From Paenibacillus polymyxa M1 (GTDB lineage Bacteria; Bacillota; Bacilli; Paenibacillales; Paenibacillaceae), in assembly GCF_000237325.1 (NCBI RefSeq), contig NC_017542.1, positions 48,501 through 112,500 of the forward strand: 64,000 bases of DNA, in the 5' to 3' direction. A model generated the notes under the pieces. That model did not search any database. It saw nothing but the letters and a program-made list of their open reading frames with translations, and was not told the origin of the DNA. The position numbers and the translations under genes are program-made. Below, one piece after another: positions 37,375 to 48,100 of the stretch (its first letter is position 1; every line of letters begins with the position of its first letter).

Positions 37375-38619
37375 ATGGTGAGAAGACGTGTTGTAGTGAC
37401 AGGACAGGGAGTCGTAACGCCGGTCGGGCTTCATCTTACAGATTTCTGGAATTCATTGCTGGAAGGAAAAAGTGGAATCGGACCTGTCACTGTTTTCGAT
37501 ACAGCAAATATACCAACAAAAATTGGTGCGCAGGTTACGGGCTTTGACCCGTTGGAGTATATGAGCAAAAAGGAAGCGCAAAAGGTTGCGCAGTTCACTC
37601 AATTTGCCTTGGCGGCTGCCCGCCAGGCAGTCGAGCAATCGAAGTTAGTCATTGATGAACGGAATGCAGGTCGTGTGGGTGTTATCGTCGGTTCTGGGGC
37701 AGGCGGTCTTGATGTCATAGAGGAGAACTACCGGAAACTAACAGAGCTGGGTCCTAAAAGGGTTTCGCCTTATTTTGTTTCCTCAATGATGATTAATTCT
37801 GCGCCTGGCGAAATCTCTATTGCTATTGGAGCAAAGGGACCCTCGTTTGCCGTAGTTACAGCTTGTGCTACAGGAAGCAATGCCATCGGCGAAGCATTAC
37901 GTACGATCCAGTATGGCACGGCTGATGTCGTAGTAGCTGGAGGAGCAGAGGCCAACTTTAGTCAGCTTGATTTGGCATCTTTTGCGAATATTCACGCTCT
38001 CTCCAGACGTAATGAAGAGCCACAGAAGGCCAGTCGCCCGTTTGATACGGATCGCGATGGCTTTGTCATCGGTGGAGGAGCAGGGGTTCTAGTGTTGGAG
38101 GAGTTGGAACATGCCTTGAACCGGGGGGCCACCATTTTGGCTGAAGTGGCGGGTTACGGATGCACAACAGATGCATATCATATCACGGCTCCAGATCCCT
38201 CAGGCTCCGGCCCGGCAGAAGCGATTAATATAGCACTGCAAGATGGCGGCTTGACACCGCAGGAGATTGACTATGTCAATGCCCACGGTACGAGTACGCC
38301 GTTTAATGACCGAATGGAGATTAACGCTATTCAAAAAGTATTTGGAGAGCATGCTCCCCGTTTGGCGATATCGTCTATTAAATCCATGACAGGCCATTTA
38401 ATGGGCGGTGCAGGGGCAGTCGAATTAATTGCAACGGTACAGAGTATGATCCACAGCAAAGTACCACCGACACTCAATTGCGACAATCCCGAAGCCCCTG
38501 AACTGAATTTTGTACCGCATGTATATCAGGAACGTGAAGTCCGTGCGGCGATTAGTAACTCTTTTGGCTTTGGAGGGCACAACGTTTGTCTTGCCGTTCG
38601 TAAGTGGGAGGGGGTATAA
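37375..38619 (+). CDS. fusC: 3-oxoacyl-ACP synthase of the FabF (KAS II) type, fus operon
   Basis: A 414-residue condensing enzyme with a complete active site: Cys164 (TACATGSNA), His304 (NAHGTSTP), Lys336 and His341 (SSIKSMTGHLMGGAG). The oxyanion loop SFGFGGHN is near the C-terminus. It would perform malonyl-ACP condensation in extending the fatty chain. ATG 37375 was chosen because AAGGA lies 7 nt upstream; the GTG at 37369 is only 1-2 nt from that site. Spacing to fusD is 20 nt and to fusB 4 nt. Confidence 0.93.
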   Translation: MVRRRVVVTGQGVVTPVGLHLTDFWNSLLEGKSGIGPVTVFDTANIPTKIGAQVTGFDPLEYMSKKEAQKVAQFTQFALAAARQAVEQSKLVIDERNAGRVGVIVGSGAGGLDVIEENYRKLTELGPKRVSPYFVSSMMINSAPGEISIAIGAKGPSFAVVTACATGSNAIGEALRTIQYGTADVVVAGGAEANFSQLDLASFANIHALSRRNEEPQKASRPFDTDRDGFVIGGGAGVLVLEELEHALNRGATILAEVAGYGCTTDAYHITAPDPSGSGPAEAINIALQDGGLTPQEIDYVNAHGTSTPFNDRMEINAIQKVFGEHAPRLAISSIKSMTGHLMGGAGAVELIATVQSMIHSKVPPTLNCDNPEAPELNFVPHVYQEREVRAAISNSFGFGGHNVCLAVRKWEGV

Positions 38620-38623
38620 GCCT

Positions 38624-39031
38624 GTGAGCGAAGAGCTAATCCGTATTGAGGATGTGCTTCCGCACAGGTACCCATTTCTTCTGCTCGATGGCGTGACCGG
38701 GTACGAAACGTCGCAATGGGCGAAGGGGTACAAGCTTGTTACCCGGAGTGAGTGGTTTATTACAGAGGCTAATCCATACATGCCTCCTATGCTGATCGTG
38801 GAGTCGCTTGCACAATTAGCGGCATTCGCTGCGATTGACAAAAGGGGTATTTCATATCTGACCAACCTCAATGGCGTTCGTTTCCATAGCTTCGCGAAGC
38901 CTGGGGACCGAATTGACCTCTATTTTGAAGTGGTCAAGCGTCGGCGTGGTTATATTCTCGGAAGTGGTCGGGCTACCGTAGGCGATCGACTGGTGGCTGA
39001 GGCGGAGGAAATTGTTTCACTTGATCAATGA
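38624..39031 (+). CDS. fusB: FabZ-like hotdog-fold protein, fus operon
   Basis: A 135-residue hotdog protein resembling 3-hydroxyacyl-ACP dehydratase FabZ. It has the N-terminal HRYPFLLLD (His14) and the central PPMLIVESLAQ helix with the catalytic Glu equivalent (Glu60). The GHFPG motif, which carries the catalytic histidine of FabZ, is missing and two residues are deleted (the aligned stretch is WFITEANPYMPP). It may bind acyl chains or act as a thioesterase or altered dehydratase instead. GTG 38624 follows GGGAGGGGG with a 9-nt gap. The reading frame is also open upstream inside fusC, but that sequence is antisense to no family feature. Confidence 0.85.
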   Translation: MSEELIRIEDVLPHRYPFLLLDGVTGYETSQWAKGYKLVTRSEWFITEANPYMPPMLIVESLAQLAAFAAIDKRGISYLTNLNGVRFHSFAKPGDRIDLYFEVVKRRRGYILGSGRATVGDRLVAEAEEIVSLDQ

Positions 39032-39064
39032 CGGAGTGGAAGCGCGCGTTAAACTGTCTTTTTG

Positions 39065-39095
39065 TCCTCCTGACTGCCAAGGTGCAGCGGGAGGA
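39065..39095 (+). promoter_or_regulatory. Hairpin in the fusB-fusA spacer
   Basis: TCCTCC (39065-39070) and CTGC (39074-39077) pair with GCAG (39084-39087) and GGAGGA (39090-39095) around CAAGGT. It lies 31 nt before the fusA start. It is not followed by a T run, so it is more likely an RNA stability or translation element than a terminator; the true fusA binding site AGGAG (39113-39117) is outside it. Confidence 0.5.
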
Positions 39096-39126
39096 TTTCA
39101 CATCACGGATATAGGAGTGAAATGAG

Positions 39127-42100
39127 ATGAATAACATGCAGTTATTTGATTTAACGAATGCGCAAAAGCGTATATGGTATACCGAATTACTCTACCCGGA
39201 TACGTCCGTGTCACAGCTATCTGGTACAGCCAAGATGAAGGGTCATATTCATATCGCTGCCTTCATGCAGTCTATCAATTTGATTATCAAACAGTATGAT
39301 GCGTTCCGCATTCGTATTACCTCAGTGGATGGAGTACCTAAGCAGTATGTCGTTCCTTATGAAGAGAGACAGTTGGAGTGTCTGGATCTTACCCACATCG
39401 AAAGCATTTCCGAGGTCGAAGCCTTGCTTGAGCAGCACAAAAGCAAACCTTTGCCATTATTGGACTCTGAACTCTTCCAGTTTTTAATTGTAAAGATTAG
39501 TGAGGAAGAATATTGGATTAATATCAAAATGCACCATATCATTTCTGACGGGATTTCTATGGTGGTCTATGGCAATCAACTGATAGCCTTTTATATGGAT
39601 TTAATTCAAGGAAATGAACCTAAGCTGAGCGATGATTGCTCTTATATTGAATATATTGCAGATGAGAACGCCTATGAGCTTTCTGATAGATACCAGAAGG
39701 ATAAAGCGTACTGGCTGGACAAATTTTCTGATTTGCCTGAACTGACAGGTTGGAAATCATATAATCCGTTATCGCTAAGTACCCAAGCTGTTCGGGAGCA
39801 TTTTACTGTGCCAGAGGCGCTATATCGTGAGCTACAGGCATTTTGCCAGCAAAACAGGATTTCTCTCTTCCAATTCTTCATGGGTGCGATGTATATCTAC
39901 ATACACAAAGTGACGAATCAGCCGGATGTGGTGATCGGCACCTCGTTCGCTAACCGGGGGAACAAGAAAGAGAAGCAAAAGATCGGTATGTTTGTCAGCA
40001 CGGCCGCAGCCAGAACATATGTTGACAAGGATGTAGAGGTGTTGAGCTTCCTGCAGGACGTAGCTAGGGATCAAATGTCAGTCTTGCGGCATCAGAAATA
40101 TCCGTACAATCAGTTAATTCAGGATCTTAGAGAAATGCACGGCAACAAGGATATTCAGCGGCTTTTTGGTGTTTCCATGGAATACCGCCTTATCAACTGG
40201 GTCGATTTGGATGACGTGCGCATTTTGACGGATTATGATTTTTGCGGCGATGAAGTGAATGATTTTGTGCTTCATATCGTGGAGATCTTGGATGAAGGCG
40301 AGCTGGTACTGGATGTCGATTATCGGACGAAGCTGTTTGAGCGCAGTGAAGTAACGGACATGGTGTCCCAGCTGCTTACGATCGCCGAGCAGATCATTCA
40401 TACACCGCAGCTTTCCATCGCAGAGGTAAACCTATTGGGAGAAGCAGAAGAGCAATCCATTCTGGCTCTTTCAGAAGGTGATGTAGTGGATTACCCGCGT
40501 GAGAAAACGATTCATGGCTTATTCGAGGAACAAGCCGCGCGCACGCCGGACCACGTAGCTGTGCAGATGGGCGAGCAGAGTATTACATACCTAGCTCTAA
40601 ATGAGCAGGCTAACCAGCTTGCGAGATATTTACGCACCGAAGGTGTGGGTGCAGATGTACTCGTGGGGATTATGGCTGATCGTTCCCTAGAGATGGTCAT
40701 CGGCATGTTGGCGGTTTTGAAGGCAGGAGGGGCCTATGTGCCAATTGATCCTGACTATCCTGAAGAACGTATTCGTTACATGCTAGAGGATTCAGGAGTC
40801 CGCTTATTGCTCACCCAAAGCCATCTATGGGAGAGTACCACGTTTGACGGGAAGCTTGTGAGTCTGGACGAAGCCGCAACGTATACAGGAGATGCTTCCA
40901 ATCTGGAGAGCATTTCGGGACCAAACCATTTGGCCTATGTTATTTACACATCGGGTACAACTGGCAAACCAAAGGGAACGCTGATCGAGCATAAAAATGT
41001 AGTTCGTCTGCTCTTTAACGATAGCAATTTATTTGATTTCAGTTCCCAGGATACATGGACGCTGTTCCATTCGTTCTGCTTCGATTTCTCTGTATGGGAG
41101 ATGTATGGAGCGCTTCTTTACGGAGGGAAACTGGTAATTGTCCCAGCCCTTACAGCCAAGAGCCCGGCAGCTTTCCTGGAGCTGTTGAAAGACAATCAAG
41201 TTACTATTTTGAATCAAACGCCGACCTATTTTTATCAGGTGATACAAGAAGAGTTAGCACACTCATCCACAGAGCTCAGTCTTAGAAAAATTATTTTTGG
41301 CGGAGAGGCCTTGAGCCCATCTCTTCTGAAAAACTGGCGGGCAAAGTATCCTGGTGTGCAATTGATTAACATGTACGGAATTACAGAAACGACGGTCCAT
41401 GTCACCTACAAGGAAATCACAGAACATGAGATTGAAGCAGGCAAAAGCAATATTGGTAGAACCATTCCAACGCTTAGCGCTTATATTTTTGATGAACACA
41501 GACGCCTGCAGCCTGTCGGGGTTCCGGGGGAGCTATACATTGCGGGGGACGGTCTGGCCCGTGGGTATTTGAACCGACCAGATTTGACGGCTGAAAAATT
41601 TGTAGAACATCCGTATCGGGCGGGTGAACGCTTGTATCGAACCGGGGACCTGGCTCGCTGGTTGCCTGACGGCAATATTGAATATTTGGGCCGGATCGAC
41701 CATCAGGTCAAAATTCGCGGCTACCGAATTGAGCTGGGCGAGGTCGAAGCCCAAATTCTCAAGGCTCCGAACGTACGGGAAACAATTGTCCTTGCGCGAG
41801 ACGACGAACAGGGACAAAAATTGCTGTGCGCCTACTATGTAGCCTCCAGCGATCTTTCGCCAGGGGAATTGCGGTCTCAGCTGGCAACGGAATTACCAGC
41901 GTACATGATTCCCACTTATTTTGTCCGGCTGGAGCAAATGCCGCTTACACCTAACGGCAAGCTGGATCGCCGTGCGTTGCCGGCTCCTGAGGGCAGCGTG
42001 CAATCTGGTGAGGATTATCTGGCTCCAAGAACTGCAGTGGAAGCACAGCTGGTGCTCATCTGGCAGGATATCCTGGGAGCTGCCCGCGTGGGCGTCCGCG

Positions 42101-45100
42101 ATAATTTCTTTGAGATCGGTGGTCACTCTTTGCGGGCGACATTGCTCGTTACGCGGATTCGCAAAGAGCTGGGATGCAGCATTTCGCTGCGTGAAGTATT
42201 CCAGTCGCCTACGGTTGAATCCTTGGCACGATTGGTGAAAGAACGCATTCCAACCGTGTACGAGTCTATTCCACAGGCTGAGAAAAGCGAAGCATACCCA
42301 GTGTCCTCAGCGCAAAAGCGGTTATACGTGCTGAGACAGATGGACGGGGGAGAGCTCAGCTACAATATGCCGGGGGCCTTCACCGTGGACGGACCGTTGG
42401 ATCGCGTGCGGCTGGAGTCTGCGTTCAAAGCACTGATCCAGCGTCATGAATCGCTGAGAACCGGCTTTTATATGCAGGATGGAGAGCTTGTTCAACGTGT
42501 GCATAAGAATGTTCCGTTTGCGTTGGACTACACCGAGGCGTCGGTGGAGGAAACGGATACGCTCATTCACAGCTTTACCCGTGCCTTTGATCTGAGTCAG
42601 GCTCCATTATTGCGTGTTGGCTTAGTGAAGCTGCAGGAGGAGCGTCATCTGTTGCTGTTTGATATGCATCATATCATTTCAGATGGTGTTTCCATTCAAA
42701 TACTGGTGGAGGAACTCACGCAATTGTATCAAGGAGAACACCTACCAGAACTGCATATTCAATATAAGGATTATGCAGTATGGCAACGGGAACAGTCTGA
42801 GAGAGAGTGGCAAGACCTTGAAGCGTATTGGCTGCAAGCCTTTGAAGGAGAGTTGCCGGTATTGGAGTTGCCTACCGACTTCCAGCGCCCTTCTGTTCGG
42901 AGTTTCGAGGGAAGCCGAATTGATTTTACATTGGACGAGTCTGGCAATAAGGCGATACAAGAGCTTGCATCCCGTACTGGCACTACACTGTATATGGTAT
43001 TGCTGGCGGCTTATTCGGTGCTGCTGCACAAATATACGGGGCAGAAGGACATCGTCGTAGGATCTCCAGTAGCCGGCAGACCACGGGCGGAGCTTGAGGG
43101 CATCATTGGGATGTTTGTCAATACACTGGCCTTGCGCAGTTACCCGGCAGGAGAGAAAACCTTTCAGGATTATCTTCTGGAAGTCAAGGAAACAGCACTC
43201 AAGGCGTTCGAGCATCAGGATTACCCTTTTGAAAAATTGGTCGAAAAACTGGGCGTAGGACGTGATGTGAGCCGCAACCCGCTCTTTGACACCCTGTTGG
43301 TATTACAAAATACGGAGCAAGAAGAGCAGGACATGGATGGAGTGCACTTTACTCCTTACCCAATGGACACCGTCACAGCCAAGTTTGATTTGTCTCTTAA
43401 TGTAGAGGAGAAGGGTGCTGAACTAGCCTTTGGCCTTGAGTATAGTACGGCTTTGTATCGGCGGGAAACTGTAGAGCGATTGGCAACGCACTTGCTTCGG
43501 GTTCTGCATGCAGTCGCGACTAATCCTCAGTTGCAACTGGCCGAGATTGAGATGATCACACCAGAGGAGAAAGTACAAATCATTGAAGTATTCAACGCGA
43601 CAGCTACTCCTTATCCAAGGGATAAGGCTATTCATGAGTTGTTCGCTGAACAAGTCAAGCGTACGCCGGAGCAGACGGCACTGGTATTCGGCGATGTCCG
43701 ATTAACGTACCTTGAATTGGAAGATAAAGCACGCCGATTGGCTCAAACACTGCGTCGTTTGGGGACACTAAGGGAGCAACCAGTGGCTATTATGGGCGGA
43801 CGGAGTATCGAGATGGTGGTTGGTATGCTCGCAGTGCTTCAGGCTGGTGGAGCCTATGTGCCGATCGATCCTGATTACCCGGAAGATCGGGTTCGTTATA
43901 TGCTCGAAGATTCCAATGCCAAGCTACTACTGGTACAAAAGGGCGAGCTTATAAATGTAGACTACGGTCTACCGATTGTTGACCTCAGCAGTGCAGAGGC
44001 TTATGCGTCTGAGCCTGTCCAAGCTGAGGAGGTAGTTCAGGGACCAGAGGGACTCGCTTATGTTATCTATACATCGGGTACGACAGGTAGACCGAAGGGC
44101 GTTATGGTTGAACACCGGAACGTGGTCCGTCTGGTCAAAGAAACCAATTATGTGGAACTAAACGAATCCACGCGAATTTTGCAGACAGGAGCCGTGGCCT
44201 TCGATGCATCGACCTTTGAGATATGGGGGGCATTGCTTAACGGCGGACAGCTTTATTTTGTGGAGAACGATGACATCCTGATTGCCGATCGGCTCAAAGC
44301 AGCTATTGCCAAGTACGGGATTACAACCATGTGGCTTACTTCACCGCTTTTTAATCAGCTTTCACTGCAGGATGAGTACCTGTTCAGAGGACTGAAAGCA
44401 TTGCTGGTAGGTGGTGACGTACTGTCCATATCTCATATAAACCGTGTCATCGAGGCTAATCCTGATCTTGTCCCTATCAATGGCTATGGTCCGACAGAGA
44501 ATACGACCTTCTCCACCACCTACAAGATTCCGGGTCGTGTTGAAGGGGGCGTGCCGATTGGTCGCCCGATTAGTAACTCGACCGCTTATGTAGTCAATGA
44601 ATCGCTGCAATTACAGCCCATTGGTGCTTGGGGCGAGTTGATTGTCGGCGGTGAAGGTGTAGCGCGCGGATATCTCAATCGTCCTGACCTCACAGCAGAA
44701 AAATTTGTCCCTAGTCCTGTTAAGGAAGGGGAACGCTGCTACCGAACTGGTGATTTGGTTCGCTGGCTTCCAGATGGGAACCTGGAGTTTAAGGGAAGAA
44801 TTGATGAGCAGGTCAAAATACGCGGTTACCGTATCGAACTCCCCGAAATCGAGGCTCAATTAGCCAAGGTGGAGTCAGTAGTTGAAGCCGTAGTCGTCGT
44901 TCGTGCAGATGAGCTTGGAGAGAAGCAGCTTTGCGCTTATTATGTGGCGGACCGTGCGCTCACGGCAGGCGAAGTACGCCTTGCCCTATCGCAGGTACTT
45001 CCGGGCTATATGATGCCATCCTACTTTATCCAGATGGATCGTATGCCATTAACATCAAACGGAAAAGTAGACCGCAGGTCTCTGCCAGCTCCGCAAGTAG

Positions 45101-48100
45101 GTGCGCATACAGGACGGAAGTATACAGCTCCTCGTACACCGGCTGAAGAAGCTTTGGCGTCTGTCTGGCAAGGGGTGCTGGGTGCTGAACAGGTGGGTAT
45201 CCATGACAATTTCTTTGAATTGGGCGGAGATTCCATCAAGGCCATTCAGGTGTCGTCACGGTTACTGCAGGCTGGCTATCGGTTAGAGATGAAGCAACTG
45301 TTCAAATCCCCAACCATTGCCGAGCTAGGTGCAGAAATACAAACGGCTGTGCATATGGCTGAACAGGGAGTTGTGCGTGGAGCGACTCGCTTGACTCCAG
45401 TCCAGCAGTGGTTCTTTGGGCGGAATCAGGCAGAGCCTCATCACTTTAATCAAGCGGTCATGCTGTATCGTGAACAGGGATTTGAGGAAAAGGCTTTGCA
45501 TCATGTGCTGAGAAAATTGGCCGAGCACCATGACGCCCTTCGTATGGTTTTCCGTCAGACCGAGCATGGCTACGAGGCTTGGAACCGTGATCTTGAAGAA
45601 GGAGAGCTGTATAGTCTGTTCACTGCTGATTTACGGAACGAATCCAATCCAGTTGCAGCCATTACAACGCTGTCGGACGACATCCAGCGCAGCATCAATC
45701 TGGCAGAAGGTCCGCTGATGAAGTTAGGGCTTTTCCATTGTCAGGATGGAGACCACCTGCTGATTGTGATCCATCATTTAGTGGTGGACGGAGTATCTTG
45801 GCGGATTTTGTTCGAGGATATCGCAGCAGGCTATGAGCAGGTGATTCAAGGACAAGCACTGACATTCCCGCAGAAGACGGATTCCTTCCGTGACTGGGGA
45901 GATGCCCTTGCCCGTTATTCGGAAAGCCCAGAAATCGAGATTCATCGGGCATATTGGAGAGAACTAGGGGATCAGCCGCTCGAGCAGTTGCCGAAGGATG
46001 AGGCTGTGGAAAGCCTTTTACTGAAGGATAGCGAAATGGTGACAGCAGAGTGGACTGTGGAAGAAACCGATCAACTGTTGAGAAAAGCCCATCGTGCTTA
46101 CCAAACGGAAACGAACGATCTGCTATTGGCCGCTCTGGGCATGGCGGTATCTAAGTGGTCTGGCATTGGCAAGATTGCTGTGAATCTTGAAGGGCATGGT
46201 CGTGAACCGATTGTGCCGAATATCGATATTACCCGTACTGTCGGCTGGTTTACAAGTCAGTACCCAGTCATTTTAGACATGGGAAATAATACTGAATTGT
46301 CAGCCTTGATCAAGTCTGTGAAAGAGGGGCTACGCCGTATTCCGAATAAAGGTATCGGGTATGGGTTGCTCAAAACGATGGCCAGTCAGGAGGACGCAGA
46401 CAGTTTCAACTTGCAGCCTGAGATTTCTTTTAACTATCTGGGGCAGTTTGATCAGGATTTGCAAGGAAGCTCGTTGCAGGTTTCTCCTTATCCAACCGGA
46501 AGCGCGCAAAGCTTGCTGGGAGAGTCAGCCTATACGCTAGATATCAATGGTATGGTGACAGACGGAGCCTTGACTCTGACGATGAGTTATAACGGAAAAC
46601 AGTATAAGTCATCCACAATGAAACAGCTCGCTGGATATATCGAAGAAAGCCTACGGCTGCTGCTTCAGCATTGTGTAACCCAGGAAAGAACTGTATTGAC
46701 GCCAAGTGACGTGCTTGCCAAGGGACTGAGTATTGCTGATCTGGAGGAGCTTTCTAAGCAGACCAATCACATAGGCGATATTGAGAATGTATACAGTCTG
46801 ACGCCGATGCAGAAGGGCATGCTGTTTCATGATATGTTCGAGCCGCATACAGGGGCTTATTTTGAACAGGCCGCCTTTGACTTTAAGGGTAGCTTTGATC
46901 CGACCGCTTTCGGACACAGTCTGGATGCAGTGGTGGAGCGCCATGCTATCCTGCGTACGAACTTCTACAGCGGATGGGGCGGTGAGCCTTTACAGGTTGT
47001 ATTCCGGCATAGAGGCGCCAAATTGGTGTATGAAGACCTGCGTGAGATGAATGCATCGCAGCGTGAAGCTTACCTGAAGACATTTGCGGCTAAGGATAAA
47101 GCGCAGGGCTTCAACCTGGCTGAAGATGAGCTTCTGCGTGTATCGATTCTGCACACAGATGAAGAGAGCTTCCGTCTCTTGTGGAGCTTTCACCACATCG
47201 TCATGGATGGGTGGTGTGTTCCATTAATTACACAGGAGGTGTTTGAACACTATTTTGCCCTCCTGGAAGGAAGAGAGCCTCAGCTGGCAGAGGTTCAGCC
47301 GTATAGCCGGTATATTGAATGGCTGGAACAGCAGGATGAGGCAGCTGCGGCCGACTATTGGAGCCGATATCTGGCCGGTTACGAACAACAGACGCTTTTA
47401 CCTCAAGTCGATGGAGCAGCTAAAAGAGAAGGTTATGTAGCAGAGAAGCTGAATTATCCTGTCAGCAGGGAATTGACTGAACGCCTGGAAAAGGTGGCCA
47501 GAGATGCTCATGTTACGATGAATATATTGCTGCAGTCTATCTGGGGCGTTGCGCTTCAACGCTATAACGGTAGTCGGGATGTTGTATACGGAAGTGTGGT
47601 ATCAGGCAGACCAGCTGAAATCCCAGGTATTGACCGGATGATCGGTCTGTTCATTAATACCATTCCAGTTCGTGTGAAGACGGAAGAAAATCTCCCCTTC
47701 ACAGTTCTGATGAAGCGACAGCAGGAGCAGTATATGGCTTCTCATATGTACGATACCTACCCGTTGTTTGAAATCCAGGCTCAGACGGACCAAAAGCAGG
47801 ATCTCATCTCTCATATTATGGTATTTGAGAACTATCCTGTGGAAGAGGAAGTAGAACGTCTGGGAGGTGGCGAGGCTGCCTTTGAGATTGAGGAAGCGGA
47901 GCTTCTTGAACAAACGAATTACGATTTTAACTTAATTGTTCTACCGGGCAAAGAGATGAGATTGTTGTTCCAATACAATGCGCTCGTCTATGATCCAGCC
48001 ACGATCGAACAAATCAAGGGCCACTTGTTCCACCTGATGGAACAAATTGTGGAGAATCCTGCAATTTCCGTGGATGCTCTGGAATTGGTTACACCACAGG

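Noticed and set aside
38510..38623. N-terminal extension of FusB within fusC
   Set aside because: The extra residues are the other frame of fusC; the GTG at 38624 has a strong binding site and starts the hotdog fold directly.
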